In this document: positions 25,923 through 34,718 of the stretch, in pieces
Layout: the number at the start of each line of letters is the position of its first letter
Position numbering within the stretch: position 1 is the first letter of the stretch
Source: Promicromonospora thailandica
GTDB lineage: Bacteria > Actinomycetota > Actinomycetes > Actinomycetales > Cellulomonadaceae
DNA length: 64,000 nucleotides
Direction of reading: 5' to 3'
Assembly: GCF_024171955.1 (NCBI RefSeq)
Contig: NZ_JAMTCS010000001.1
Location: 434,001-498,000, forward strand
Position numbers and translations under genes: made by a program
Notes under the pieces: generated by a model
The model's database searches: none
Told to the model about the DNA's origin: nothing
Seen by the model: only the letters and a program-made list of their open reading frames with translations

Positions 25923-26672
25923 TCAGCGGCGGCGGGCCACGAAGACCCACTCCAGGCCCGGCCGGTCCGGCGCGTCCAGCACCTCCTCGACGTCGAAGCC
26001 CGCCGCGGCCAGCGACGCCTCGATCTCGTCCCGTTCGCGGAACCGCAGGGTCGAGACCGAGGTGACCACGTCGCCGTCGGGCAGCAGGCCGGGCGGGAAG
26101 CGGTAGGTGCCCTGGAAGGTGACCAGCGGGAGGGCTACCTCCAGGAGGTCGTTCCAGGTCTCGACCTCGCCGATGCCGGGGATCTCCCGGCGCAGCGACT
26201 GGTGCTCGCGCGTCCAGCCGAGCCAGGCCTGCCGGGCCGGCACGCGCGTCTCGAACACGAGGGCACCGCCGGGGCGCAGCGCCTTCTGGACGGCGGCGAG
26301 CGCCCCGGCCCAGTCGTCGTCGGTGACGAACACCTGGGCGACGTTCCCGGTCATCGTGGCGAGGTCGGCGGCGAGCCCGAGCCCGCCCACCGTCTCGGCT
26401 CCGCCCTCGACCCAGGTGACCGCCTCGGCGCCGGGCTTGCCGCGGGCGACCTCGAGGGACGCCGGGGCCGGGTCGACGCCGGTCACGCTCAGTCCCCGGC
26501 CGGCGAGCAGGAGCGCGAGCACCCCGGTGCCGCAGCCGACGTCGAGCACGGTGCGGGCCCCGAGCCGTTCGGCGAGGCCGACGTAGAGGTCGAGGTCGCT
26601 GCGGTCGTCGTCGAAAGCGTCGTAGAGCCGGGCGAGGCGGGGGTCCACGAAGATCGGGTCGGGTGTGGTCAT
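25923..26672 (-). CDS. Class I SAM-dependent methyltransferase
   Basis: A 249-residue methyltransferase with motif I TVLDVGCGTGVLALLLAGRG (about 41-60), the acidic tip of beta-2 in VTGVDPAPASLEVAR, and the KALRPGGALVFETR post-motif. The middle region (LATMTGNVAQVF, then a WNDLLEVALPLVTFQGTYRF segment) fits a group of small-molecule methyltransferases seen widely in actinobacteria. It starts at ATG 26672, divergent from the ECF41 sigma gene across 79 bp, and converges on the epoxide hydrolase. Acceptor unknown. Confidence 0.85.
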   Translation of the reverse strand: MTTPDPIFVDPRLARLYDAFDDDRSDLDLYVGLAERLGARTVLDVGCGTGVLALLLAGRGLSVTGVDPAPASLEVARGKPGAEAVTWVEGGAETVGGLGLAADLATMTGNVAQVFVTDDDWAGALAAVQKALRPGGALVFETRVPARQAWLGWTREHQSLRREIPGIGEVETWNDLLEVALPLVTFQGTYRFPPGLLPDGDVVTSVSTLRFRERDEIEASLAAAGFDVEEVLDAPDRPGLEWVFVARRR

Positions 26673-26751
26673 GACACCATGTTCACCCGTCGCCCGACCG
26701 CCCCCAAGAACATTTGGTCGCGTACCGTCGTCGGTGCACGAGGGAGACGCA

Positions 26752-27666
26752 ATGACAGGTGACGTGGACACGCTCGACGACGCGGCGGAGGTGTTCGGCG
26801 GCGCGCGGCGCCGGCTCTTCGGCATCGCGTACCGGATGCTGGGCTCGGCGGCGGAAGCCGAGGACGTGGTTCAGGAGACGTGGGTGCGGTGGCAGACGAC
26901 CGACCGGTCGGCCGTCCGCAACCCGGAGGCCTTCCTGACGACGACCACCACCCGCCTCGCGATCAACGTGCTGCAGAGCGCGCGGGTGCGCCGGGAGGCG
27001 TACGTCGGGCCGTGGCTGCCCGAGCCGGTGGACACCAGCGCGGACCCGACGCTCGGCGCCGAGCGGGCGGAGGCCCTGGACGTGGCGGTGCTGGTGCTGC
27101 TGGAACGGCTCAGCCCCACGGAGCGGGCCGCGTACGTGCTGCGCGAGGCGTTCGACTACGGCTACCCGGAGATCGCGCAGATCGTGGGCGCGACCCCGAC
27201 GGCGGCCCGGCAGCTCGTGAGCCGGGCCCGGAAGCATCTCGACTCCGGGCGGCGCAACGCGGTGAGCGACGACGACCGGCGGGCGCTCCTGGACGCGTTC
27301 CTCGCCGCGGCCCGGGTGGGTGACGTGGCCGCGCTGGAGCGGCTGCTCGCCGAGGACGTCGTGACCCGTGCCGACAGCAACGGGCGCGCGAAGCACGTCG
27401 CGCGGGTGGCCGTACAGGGCCGGGCCAAGGTGGCCCGCGTGCTGTCCACGTTCGCGGACGTCTTCTGGGCGGGCATCACCACCCGGCCGGTCGCGGTCAA
27501 CGGCACCGAGGGTTACGCGATGGAGCGCGACGGCGAGCTGGTCGGCGTCCTGTCCGTCGAGGTGTCCGACGCGGGGATCCACGAGCTGGCCTGGCAGCTG
27601 AACCCCGAGAAGGTGGCCGGTCTCCGGCAGGTCCTGGGGTACCAGGACCCGCCGGGGCCGCGGTGA
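26752..27666 (+). CDS. ECF41-type RNA polymerase sigma factor (SigJ-like) with C-terminal SnoaL-like domain
   Basis: A 304-residue sigma factor: region 2 (about 12-80: FGIAYRMLGSAAEAEDVVQE, TWVRWQT), region 4 (about 110-165: LSPTERAAYVLREAFDYGYP) and a C-terminal NTF2/SnoaL-like domain (about 180-295). The three ECF41 hallmark motifs are present in near-standard form: WLPEP in the linker, DSNGR (for DGGGR) and NPEKV (for NPDKL). In ECF41 proteins the C-terminal domain controls sigma activity in place of an anti-sigma factor. The next gene, convergent, is a NAD(P)-binding epimerase-like protein, the usual ECF41 partner, and has a matching promoter. Start ATG 26752. Confidence 0.92.
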   Translation: MTGDVDTLDDAAEVFGGARRRLFGIAYRMLGSAAEAEDVVQETWVRWQTTDRSAVRNPEAFLTTTTTRLAINVLQSARVRREAYVGPWLPEPVDTSADPTLGAERAEALDVAVLVLLERLSPTERAAYVLREAFDYGYPEIAQIVGATPTAARQLVSRARKHLDSGRRNAVSDDDRRALLDAFLAAARVGDVAALERLLAEDVVTRADSNGRAKHVARVAVQGRAKVARVLSTFADVFWAGITTRPVAVNGTEGYAMERDGELVGVLSVEVSDAGIHELAWQLNPEKVAGLRQVLGYQDPPGPR

Positions 27667-27670
27667 CCCG

Positions 27671-28414
27671 TTACGCCTGGGCCGCCCGCCACTGGTCGTA
27701 GCCGACCTCACCGAGCAGGGCCTCGCCGTGGGGCACGAGGTCCTTGTCCTGCAGGCGCGCGCCGAAGTAGGTGGCCTCGGCGTCGGCCCGGACCTCGCGC
27801 GGGTCGCCCTTGGCGGCCAGGTGCTCGCGCACGATCTCGTCGAAGCCGACCACGTCCGGCCCGGCGATCTCGATGGTGCCGTTCAGCGGCGTGCCCGCGG
27901 CGGTCCGCGCCACGAACCGGGCCACGTCCGACGAGGCGATGGGCTGGAAGCGGACGGGCGCGACGTGCGCGACGCCGTCGACCGTCCCGCTGTCGGCGAT
28001 CGAGCTGAGGAACTCGAAGAACTGCGTGGACCGGACGATCGACCAGCCCGCGCCGGAGGCCTTGACGAGATCCTCCTGGACCACCTTGGCGCGCATGTAT
28101 CCGGAGTCGATGCGGTCGGTGCCCACGATCGACAGGATCACGTGGTGCCCCACGCCCGCCGCGGCCTCGGCCTCCAGCAGGTTGGTCGTGGACGTCCGGA
28201 AGAAGCTGGTGACGTCTTCCTCGGCGAACGAGGGCGAGTTGCTGAGGTCGACCACCACCTGCGCGCCCTCGAGCACCTCGGGCAGACCCTCGCCGGTCAG
28301 GGTGTTCACGCCCGTCTGCGGCGCGGCGGCGACCGCTTCGTGCCCGTGGTCGGTCAAATTGCGGACGACCTGGCTGCCGACGAGTCCGGTCCCGCCGATG
28401 ACGACGATCTTCAT
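27671..28414 (-). CDS. NAD(P)H-binding NmrA/atypical SDR-like protein (ECF41 partner)
   Basis: A 247-residue Rossmann protein with the motif VVIGGTGLVGSQVV (Gly7/Gly10/Gly13) and no YxxxK pair; conserved pieces include HHVILSIVGTDRI, VVQEDLVKASGAGWSIVRST and FQPIASSDVARFV. This is the NmrA/atypical-SDR group that binds NAD(P) and either reduces small quinone-like substrates or senses redox state. It faces the ECF41 gene tail to tail with a 4-bp gap. ECF41 factors are known to drive a nearby carboxymuconolactone decarboxylase, oxidoreductase or epimerase gene, and the promoter at 28467-28493 fits. ATG 28414 follows GGGAG. Confidence 0.88.
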   Translation of the reverse strand: MKIVVIGGTGLVGSQVVRNLTDHGHEAVAAAPQTGVNTLTGEGLPEVLEGAQVVVDLSNSPSFAEEDVTSFFRTSTTNLLEAEAAAGVGHHVILSIVGTDRIDSGYMRAKVVQEDLVKASGAGWSIVRSTQFFEFLSSIADSGTVDGVAHVAPVRFQPIASSDVARFVARTAAGTPLNGTIEIAGPDVVGFDEIVREHLAAKGDPREVRADAEATYFGARLQDKDLVPHGEALLGEVGYDQWRAAQA

Positions 28415-28466
28415 GGTGTGCTCCCGTTCGTGTCTGACGACGGGCCGGACGGCCCGTCGTCCTCTC

Positions 28467-28493
28467 GACCGGGAGCTCACGCGATCTGTGACA
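28467..28493 (-). promoter_or_regulatory. Candidate ECF41-dependent promoter
   Basis: On the minus strand TGTCACA (28493-28487) is followed after exactly 16 bp by GGTC (28470-28467). The published ECF41 promoter is TGTCACA with CGTC about 16 bp away, so the -35 is a full match and the -10 matches three of four. It reads towards the NmrA-like gene, 53 bp ahead. Confidence 0.65.
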
Positions 28494-28501
28494 GCCGACC
28501 G

Positions 28502-30121
28502 CTACCGCTCGCGGTCGACGCGCCGCTCGTCCCAGACGGGTTCCGACGTCTCGCGCACCACGCCGTCGGACCCGAAGACGAGGTACCGGTCGAACGACCG
28601 GGCGAACCAGCGGTCGTGCGTCACGGCCAGGACCGTGCCGTCGAACGACTCCAGGCCGTCCTGCAGCGCCTCGGCGGACTCGAGGTCGAGGTTGTCGGTG
28701 GGCTCGTCGAGCAGCAGCGCCGTCGAGCCGGCGAGCTCGAGCAGCAGGATCTGGAACCGCGCCTGCTGGCCGCCGGACAGCCGGTCGAAGGGCCGGTCGG
28801 CCTGCTCCGTGAGCTCGTACCGGCGCAGGCGCGCCATCGCCTTGCCCTTGTCCTGGGCGTGGTCCTCCCACAGGATGTCGAGCAGCGCGCGCCCGAACAG
28901 CTCCGGGTGCGCGTGCGTCTGCGCGAAGTGCCCGGCGACCACCCGTGCGCCGAGCTTCCAGGAGCCGGTGTGGGCGACGTCGCCGCCCGCGAGCAGCCGC
29001 AGGAAGTGCGACTTGCCCGAGCCGTTCGAGCCGAGCACCGCCACCCGCTCGCCGTAGAAGACCTCGAGGTCGAACGGCTTCATGAGACCCGTGAGCTCCA
29101 GACCCTCGCAGGTGACGGCCCGCAGGCCGGTGCGTCCCCCGCGCAGGTGCATGGTGATGTCCTGCTCGCGCGGCGGCTCGGGCGGCGGGCCCGCCTCCTC
29201 GAACTTCTTCAGCCGGGTCTGTGCGGCGCGGTAGCGCGACGCCATGTCCGGGCTGCTCGCGGCCTGGTTGCGCAGGGTCAGGACAAGCTTCTTGAGCTGC
29301 GCGTGCTTCTCGTCCCAGCGGCGTCGCAGCTCCTCGAACCGCGCGAACCGCTCGCGGCGCGCGTCGTGGAACGTGGCGAACCCGCCGCCGTGCACCCAAG
29401 CGTCGGCGCCCGCGGGGCTCGGCTCCAGGGAGACGATGCGGTCGGCCGCACGGGAGAGCAGCTCGCGGTCGTGCGACACGAACAGGACCGTCTTCTTGGT
29501 GGACCTGAGCTGGTCCTCCAGCCACCGCTTGCCCGGCACGTCGAGGTAGTTGTCCGGCTCGTCGAGCAGCAGCACCTCGTCGGTGCCGCGCAGCAGGGCC
29601 TCGAGCACGAGCCGCTTCTGCTCGCCGCCGGACATCGTCCGCACCTCGCGGAACTGCGCCCTGTCGTAGGGGATGCCGAGGGCGGCCATGGTGCAGACGT
29701 CCCACAGGGTCTCGGCCTCGTAGCCGCGCACCTCCGCCCAGTCGGACAGCGCCTGCGCGTACGCCATCTGGGCGGCCTCGTCGTCCACGGTCAGCATGCG
29801 GTGCTCGGCCTCGTCGACGGCGCGCGCCACCTCCCGCAGGCGGGGCGCCGACACGGACACCAGCAGGTCACGCACCGTGGTCTCGTCGCGCACCGACCCG
29901 ACGAACTGGCGCATGACGCCCAGTCCGCCGCTCACCGCCACGGACCCCGCGTGCGGGTCCAGCTCGCCGGTGATGATGCGCAGCAGGGTGGTCTTGCCGG
30001 CTCCGTTCGGTCCGACGATCGCCGTGGCGCTGCCCTCACCCACGCGAAACGAGACGTCGCCCAGCAGGGTCCGGCCATCCGGCAGGTGGTATTCGACGTG
30101 CGCTACTTCGAGATGGCCCAT
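28502..30121 (-). CDS. ABC-F family ATPase (ribosome-acting)
   Basis: A 539-residue protein with two ABC domains and no membrane segments. Domain 1: Walker [10 protein letters not shown] (37-45), signature MSGGEQKR, Walker [13 protein letters not shown]. Domain 2: Walker [10 protein letters not shown] (~363), signature LSGGQQAR, Walker [13 protein letters not shown]. Between them lies the basic interdomain linker (about 250-320: [33 protein letters not shown]), the element that enters the ribosomal E site. ABC-F proteins tune translation or protect against ribosome antibiotics; which applies here cannot be read from sequence. It starts at ATG 30121 and is upstream of the NmrA-like gene on the same strand, whose own promoter lies just past this stop. 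Confidence 0.9.
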   Translation of the reverse strand: MGHLEVAHVEYHLPDGRTLLGDVSFRVGEGSATAIVGPNGAGKTTLLRIITGELDPHAGSVAVSGGLGVMRQFVGSVRDETTVRDLLVSVSAPRLREVARAVDEAEHRMLTVDDEAAQMAYAQALSDWAEVRGYEAETLWDVCTMAALGIPYDRAQFREVRTMSGGEQKRLVLEALLRGTDEVLLLDEPDNYLDVPGKRWLEDQLRSTKKTVLFVSHDRELLSRAADRIVSLEPSPAGADAWVHGGGFATFHDARRERFARFEELRRRWDEKHAQLKKLVLTLRNQAASSPDMASRYRAAQTRLKKFEEAGPPPEPPREQDITMHLRGGRTGLRAVTCEGLELTGLMKPFDLEVFYGERVAVLGSNGSGKSHFLRLLAGGDVAHTGSWKLGARVVAGHFAQTHAHPELFGRALLDILWEDHAQDKGKAMARLRRYELTEQADRPFDRLSGGQQARFQILLLELAGSTALLLDEPTDNLDLESAEALQDGLESFDGTVLAVTHDRWFARSFDRYLVFGSDGVVRETSEPVWDERRVDRER

Positions 30122-30240
30122 GGGTCACCATGGTCCGGTGTCGTGGGGCCCGGGGCCAAACTGATTCCGCACGGGTCCCTGAGTGGTCCCCCTGTGGACG
30201 ACCGACCACGGATGTCGGTGACGTGCTGTTGACTGTCCCC

Positions 30241-30513
30241 GTGAGTACAGACGCTGTGACCGGAACCGATCCGACGAAGGACGCCCCCGACGTCGCGGGC
30301 CTGAGCTACGAGCAGGCGCGCGACGAGCTCGTGCAGGTGGTCGGCCGCCTGGAGGCCGGCGGCGAGCCGCTCGAGGCGTCGCTCGCGCTCTGGGAGCGCG
30401 GCGAGGCCCTGGCCGCGCGCTGCCAGGAGTGGCTCGACGGCGCCCGCGAGCGCCTCGCCGCCGCGCAGCAGGCCACGGCCGGTTCGGCCGACTCCCCGGA
30501 GGAGGCTCGATGA
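30241..30513 (+). CDS. xseB: Exodeoxyribonuclease VII small subunit
   Basis: A 90-residue helical protein with the XseB pattern [40 protein letters not shown] and a terminal helix [15 protein letters not shown]. XseB binds XseA in a multi-copy complex for ssDNA degradation. The start is taken as GTG 30241; upstream in-frame sequence looks non-coding. The stop overlaps the ATG of the PfkB kinase (ATGA). Its separation from xseA by ~5.5 kb is unusual. Confidence 0.92.
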   Translation: MSTDAVTGTDPTKDAPDVAGLSYEQARDELVQVVGRLEAGGEPLEASLALWERGEALAARCQEWLDGARERLAAAQQATAGSADSPEEAR

Positions 30514-31424
30514 GCGCGCACGTGCTCGCCGTGGGCGAGGCTCTCGTGGACCAGGTGCGCCGGCCGGACGGGTCGACGGCCGACCACCCCGGCGGCAGCA
30601 TCGCCAACGTGGCGCTCACGCTGGGCCGGCTGGGTCGCGAGGTCCGGCTGGCGACGTGGCTGGGCCCGGACGAGCGGGGCGACCTGGTGCGCGGCTGGCT
30701 CGCCGAGTCGGACGTCGCCGTGGTCGAGGGCAGCGACGGCGCGGAGCGCACCAGCGTCGCGGTGGCCACGCTGGACGACGACGGGTCGGCCACCTACGAC
30801 TTCGACCTCACCTGGCGGGTCCCCGCGGAGGCCCGGGCCGACGCCGACACGCTGGCGGTGCACACCGGCTCCATCGCGGCGATGCTCGAGCCGGGCGCGG
30901 GGCAGGTGCGTGAGCTCCTGGAGGCGGCGCGGGCGACGGCGACGACCACGTACGATCCGAACGCCCGGCCCGCGATCATGGGGCAGGCGGACGAGGTACG
31001 TCCCCGCGTCGAGGCGCTCGTGCAGCTGTCCGACGTGGTCAAGGTCAGCGACGAGGACCTGGGCTGGCTCTACCCGGGCACCGACCCGGTGGCCGTGGCG
31101 CGCGAGTGGCAGAGCGGCACGCCGGCCCTGGTGGTCGTGACGTTCGGCGGCAAGGGTGCGGTGGCCGTGTCGGACGACGGCGAGGTCGAGGTGGTGGCTC
31201 CACGCGTCGACGTGGTCGACACCGTCGGCGCGGGCGACTCGTTCATGGGCGCGCTGATCGACGGCCTGTGGGAGCACGGTCTGCTGGGGGCGGACCGGCG
31301 CGACGCGCTGAACGCCGTGGGCGTGGGTACCGTGCGGCGGGTGCTCGAAGGTTGTGTCGCGGTGGCCGCCGTCACCGTGTCCCGGGCGGGCGCGAACCCG
31401 CCGCGACGCGAGGAGATCGCCTGA
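30510..31424 (+). CDS. PfkB-family carbohydrate kinase (fructokinase-like)
   Basis: A 304-residue ribokinase-fold sugar kinase. The first PfkB motif is [20 protein letters not shown] and the second is [14 protein letters not shown] (about 237-249), whose Asp is the catalytic base and whose GAGD loop is the anion hole. Length and the DFDLTWRVP region fit fructokinase or related sugar/nucleoside kinases; substrate is not certain. GGAGG lies seven bases before ATG 30510, which overlaps xseB. The next gene (carbonic anhydrase) starts within its stop codon (TGATG). Confidence 0.88.
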   Translation: MSAHVLAVGEALVDQVRRPDGSTADHPGGSIANVALTLGRLGREVRLATWLGPDERGDLVRGWLAESDVAVVEGSDGAERTSVAVATLDDDGSATYDFDLTWRVPAEARADADTLAVHTGSIAAMLEPGAGQVRELLEAARATATTTYDPNARPAIMGQADEVRPRVEALVQLSDVVKVSDEDLGWLYPGTDPVAVAREWQSGTPALVVVTFGGKGAVAVSDDGEVEVVAPRVDVVDTVGAGDSFMGALIDGLWEHGLLGADRRDALNAVGVGTVRRVLEGCVAVAAVTVSRAGANPPRREEIA

Positions 31425-32092
31425 TGAACCCGGTACCGATGCCCGAGCGGCTCAGCCCGCGCGACGCCTGGGCGCTGCTGCGCTCCGGCAACGACCGGTT
31501 CGTCGCGGACGCGCCCGCCCATCCGTCGCAGGGCGCGGACCGGCGCCGCGAGCTGCAGGCGGCGCAGCACCCGCACACGGTGATCTTCGGCTGCTCCGAC
31601 TCCCGCGTGGCGGCGGAGATCGTCTTCGACCAGGGCCTGGGCGACATGTTCGTGGTGCGCACCGCGGGCCACGTCGTGGACACCACGGTGATCGGCTCGA
31701 TCGAGTACGGCGTGGACATCCTGGGGGCCTCGCTCGTCGTGGTGCTGGGGCACGACTCGTGCGGGGCCGTCGCGGCCGCCGCGCACACGCTGTCCACGGG
31801 CGAGCAGCCCGAGGGGTTCGTCCGCGCGGTGGTCGACCGGGTCATCCCGTCGATCGCGAACATCACGTCGGGTGACCCCGCGGCGGCCATGGCCCTGCTG
31901 TCCGACCAGGACCTGCTGCGCCGCGAGCACGTCAAGCACACTGTGGGGATGCTGCACGGCTACTCGGCGGGCTTGAAGCAGGCGGTCGAGGACGGGCGGT
32001 GCGCCGTGGTCGGCCTCGAGTACGACCTCGCGGTGGGCAACGCCCGGCTGGTGAACGTGATCGGTGACATCGGGGAGAACCCGCCGTCCTGA
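31424..32092 (+). CDS. Beta-class carbonic anhydrase
   Basis: A 222-residue beta-carbonic anhydrase. Zinc ligands and the Asp-Arg dyad are clear: Cys57, Asp59 and Arg61 in FGCSDSR, and His110/Cys113 in LGHDSCGA. The family motif [20 protein letters not shown] is also present. It interconverts CO2 and bicarbonate, supplying carboxylases. Start ATG 31424 shares a base with the kinase stop, so xseB, the kinase and this gene form an operon ended by the hairpin at 32101-32147. Confidence 0.94.
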   Translation: MNPVPMPERLSPRDAWALLRSGNDRFVADAPAHPSQGADRRRELQAAQHPHTVIFGCSDSRVAAEIVFDQGLGDMFVVRTAGHVVDTTVIGSIEYGVDILGASLVVVLGHDSCGAVAAAAHTLSTGEQPEGFVRAVVDRVIPSIANITSGDPAAAMALLSDQDLLRREHVKHTVGMLHGYSAGLKQAVEDGRCAVVGLEYDLAVGNARLVNVIGDIGENPPS

Positions 32093-32100
32093 CGCGCGCG

Positions 32101-32147
32101 GCGACGCGCCGCAGGGGTGACACGAGTCACGCGCTGCGGTGCGTCGC
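32101..32147 (+). terminator. Long hairpin after the carbonic anhydrase gene
   Basis: GCGACGCGCCGCAG (32101-32114) pairs with CTGCGGTGCGTCGC (32134-32147) with a single G-T pair, eight bases after the stop codon. Inside lies a second stem GTGAC-ACGA-GTCAC (32117-32130). It lies 29 bp before fumC and also could act in the fumC 5' region. Confidence 0.6.
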
Positions 32148-32175
32148 CCGTGCGCGGCTGCGGCACGATAGACCC

Positions 32176-33618
32176 ATGACTGCTGACACCGTCGTCTCGC
32201 CGGGCTCCGCCGAGCCCGGCGACACCACCGACTACCGCATCGAGCACGACACCATGGGCGAGGTCCGGGTCCCCGCGAACGCCCTGTACCGCGCGCAGAC
32301 GCAGCGGGCCGTCGAGAACTTCCCCATCTCCGGCACCCCGCTCGAGCGCGCCCACATCGAGGCCCTCGCGCGCGTCAAGAAGGCCGCCGCGACGGCGAAC
32401 GCTGAGCTCGGCGTGCTCGACCAGGACATCGCGGACGCCATCGTCGCCGCCGCGGACGAGGTCGCCTCCGGCAGGCACGACGCGCACTTCCCGATCGACG
32501 TCTACCAGACCGGCTCGGGCACGTCGTCGAACATGAACACCAACGAGGTGCTCGCGACGCTGGCGACGCGGTCCCTCGGCAAGGACGTGCACCCGAACGA
32601 CCACGTCAACGCCTCGCAGTCGTCCAACGACGTCTTCCCCACGTCGGTGCACGTGGCCGCGACGTCCGGCGTCGTCAACGACCTGGTGCCCGCGCTGAAC
32701 CACCTGGCGGACGCCCTGCAGGCGAAGTCGGACGAGTTCGCGACCGTGGTGAAGTCCGGGCGCACGCACCTCATGGACGCCACCCCGGTGACGCTGGGCC
32801 AGGAGTTCGGCGGCTACGCGGCCGCCGTCCGGTACGGCGTCGAGCGCCTGCAGGCCGCGCTGCCGCGCGCCGCCGAGGTGCCGCTCGGCGGTACCGCCGT
32901 GGGTACGGGCATCAACACCCCCGCGGGCTTCCCGCAGCGGGTCATCGCGCTGCTCGCACAGGACACCGGCCTGCCGCTGACCGAGGCCCGCGACCACTTC
33001 GAGGCGCAGTCGGCGCGCGACGGCCTGGTGGAGCTGTCCGGCGCGCTGCGCACCATCGCCGTCTCCGTGACGAAGATCTGCAACGACCTGCGCTGGATGG
33101 GCTCCGGCCCCAACACGGGCCTCGGCGAGATCGCCCTGCCCGACCTGCAGCCGGGTTCGTCGATCATGCCGGGCAAGGTCAACCCGGTCATCCCCGAGGC
33201 CGTGCTCATGGTCTGCGCCCGCGTGATCGGCAACGACGCCACCGTCGCCTGGGCCGGTGCGTCGGGCTCGTTCGAGCTCAACGTGCAGATCCCCGTCATC
33301 GCGCAGGGCGTGCTGGAGTCGATCCGCCTGCTGTCGAGCTCCGCGCGGGTGCTGGCGGACAAGACCGTCAGCGGCATCACCGCCAACGTGGACCGGGCGC
33401 GCGCCCTGGCCGAGTCGTCGCCGTCGATCGTCACGCCGCTGAACCGCGCGATCGGCTACGAGTCGGCCGCCAAGGTCGCCAAGCACGCGGTCAAGGAGGG
33501 CATCACGGTGCGTCAGGCCGTGCTCGACCTCGGCTTCGTGGAGCGCGGCGAGGTCACCGAGGAGCAGCTCGACACCGCCCTCGACGTGCTGTCGATGACG
33601 CGTCCGCCGCAGGCCTGA
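32176..33618 (+). CDS. fumC: Class II fumarate hydratase
   Basis: A 480-residue class II fumarase (fumarate to L-malate in the TCA cycle). The lyase-1 signature [11 protein letters not shown] is at about 329-339; other conserved blocks are [46 protein letters not shown] and VGTGINTP. The N-terminal ~20 residues are an extension. The oxygen-stable, iron-free class fits an aerobe. It follows a hairpin and ends at a strong bidirectional hairpin before the convergent GPP34 gene. Confidence 0.96.
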   Translation: MTADTVVSPGSAEPGDTTDYRIEHDTMGEVRVPANALYRAQTQRAVENFPISGTPLERAHIEALARVKKAAATANAELGVLDQDIADAIVAAADEVASGRHDAHFPIDVYQTGSGTSSNMNTNEVLATLATRSLGKDVHPNDHVNASQSSNDVFPTSVHVAATSGVVNDLVPALNHLADALQAKSDEFATVVKSGRTHLMDATPVTLGQEFGGYAAAVRYGVERLQAALPRAAEVPLGGTAVGTGINTPAGFPQRVIALLAQDTGLPLTEARDHFEAQSARDGLVELSGALRTIAVSVTKICNDLRWMGSGPNTGLGEIALPDLQPGSSIMPGKVNPVIPEAVLMVCARVIGNDATVAWAGASGSFELNVQIPVIAQGVLESIRLLSSSARVLADKTVSGITANVDRARALAESSPSIVTPLNRAIGYESAAKVAKHAVKEGITVRQAVLDLGFVERGEVTEEQLDTALDVLSMTRPPQA

Positions 33619-33631
33619 GCCGCACGGCAGA

Positions 33632-33673
33632 AGCGCCTGCCCCGCTCCCGGAACCGGGATCGGGGCAGGCGCT
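33632..33673. terminator. Bidirectional terminator between fumC and the GPP34 gene
   Basis: Perfect 13-bp arms AGCGCCTGCCCCG / CGGGGCAGGCGCT enclose an inner CCCGG-AA-CCGGG stem, and the right side continues CTTTGG. It lies 13 bp past fumC and 21 bp past the convergent GPP34 stop. Confidence 0.85.
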
Positions 33674-33694
33674 CTTTGGTGCGGATGACCGGCG

Positions 33695-34465
33695 TCAGAC
33701 CGCGGGCGTCTCGGCGGGCGCAGCGGCCTCGACCGGGGCCGCCGCCTCGGCGCCCTCCTTCGTGGCCTGCAGGATGACGGCGGCGGCGACCGCCGCGCCG
33801 ACCGTGGCGACGGCGGCGACCGAGGCCGCGATGGCGACCTGCGTGGCGACGGTGGCGACGCCCCACTCGCTGCCGGCGATCTCCTCGGCGCGCTCCTGGG
33901 CGACCTTGCGCTGCTCCTTGCCGACCAGGCCGGAGATGAGGCCGGAGCCGTGCAGCAGGGAGATCAGGGTGGCGGTGCGCTCGTCCGGCTCCGCGCCGTC
34001 GACCAGCACCTTGGTGAGGTTGGCGCGCAGCGCGGTCTCGTGGCTCGAGTCGGCGGCCGGCCAGCGGGTCACGGGGAGCATGCGGAAGAGCTTGGACTCC
34101 TCCTTCTCCAGGATGCCCCGCTCCACGAGCGCGGCCAGGAGGTTCTCCTCGGCGTCCTTCGAGATCGCCTCGACGACCTTGCGCGCCGGGGCGTCGGGCG
34201 TGGCGAGCACGGACTGCAGCGCGGCGTCCAGGGCGACGTGGCCCGTCGGGGTGTTGTCGGTGACGATGATCGTGGCGTCACCGGCCTTCTCGCGCTCCTC
34301 CTTGGTGGCCCCGGCCTCCGGAGCACCCCGCAGCAGGGTCTTGCGCGCGTCGGCGAGGTCGGCCAGGAGCGCGCCGGCGAGGCGAACGCCCAGGTTGTCG
34401 ACGTTGGCGGTCTTGCCCGTCTCGTCGTCGACGGCGAGCAGCAGGAAGTCTTCGGCAATGAGCAT
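33695..34465 (-). CDS. GPP34 (Golgi phosphoprotein 3-like) family protein
   Basis: A 256-residue member of the GPP34/GOLPH3-like family: MLIAEDFLLLAVDDETGKT, VRLAGALLADLADARKTLL, LLAALVERGILEKEESKLF, then the RMLPVTRWPAAD and TLISLLHGSGLISGLVG segments. The C-terminus is an Ala/Val-rich hydrophobic stretch (about 205-235) and an acidic Ala/Pro tail. Eukaryotic GOLPH3 binds PI4P at Golgi membranes; the bacterial role is unknown. An AT-rich hexamer TAGCAT lies seven bases before ATG 34465, as in leaderless actinobacterial transcripts. A DtxR/IdeR-like iron box lies 74-92 bp upstream. Confidence 0.88.
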   Translation of the reverse strand: MLIAEDFLLLAVDDETGKTANVDNLGVRLAGALLADLADARKTLLRGAPEAGATKEEREKAGDATIIVTDNTPTGHVALDAALQSVLATPDAPARKVVEAISKDAEENLLAALVERGILEKEESKLFRMLPVTRWPAADSSHETALRANLTKVLVDGAEPDERTATLISLLHGSGLISGLVGKEQRKVAQERAEEIAGSEWGVATVATQVAIAASVAAVATVGAAVAAAVILQATKEGAEAAAPVEAAAPAETPAV

Positions 34466-34538
34466 GCCCCAGATGCTATATCCGACAAGGGAGACACAAC
34501 CGAATTGAGACTCCGCGCGGACACGCCTCCCGAATCTC

Positions 34539-34557
34539 TTTGGTTAGGCTTACCTAA
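34539..34557. promoter_or_regulatory. DtxR/IdeR-type iron box
   Basis: TTTGGTTAGGCTTACCTAA matches the 19-bp DtxR/IdeR consensus TWAGGTTAGSCTAACCTWA at 17 of 19 positions. On the plus strand it overlaps a candidate promoter, TTGGTT (34540-34545), 18 bp, TAGTCT (34564-34569). It is 74 bp upstream of the GPP34 gene on the other strand; no plus-strand protein gene follows. Confidence 0.7.
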
Positions 34558-34668
34558 TTCTGGTAGTCTCGCGCTGCACGCATCGGGAGGCGCGCCGCGG
34601 GACTGCGGGGCTGGGGGGTTCCGTCCGGCGGCGCGCTCCTCGCGCGGCGGCAGTACCACGAGGTGCCT

Positions 34669-34700
34669 GTGGCCCGGGCCGTCGAGACGGCCCGGGCCAC
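34669..34700 (-). terminator. Hairpin terminator after the PIN-PhoH gene
   Basis: A perfect 15-bp stem GTGGCCCGGGCCGTC / GACGGCCCGGGCCAC with a 2-base spacer lies 19 bases past the stop codon of the PhoH gene. It could equally end a plus-strand transcript from the iron-box promoter. Confidence 0.75.
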
Positions 34701-34718
34701 TGGCGTCCGTCCCGACGG

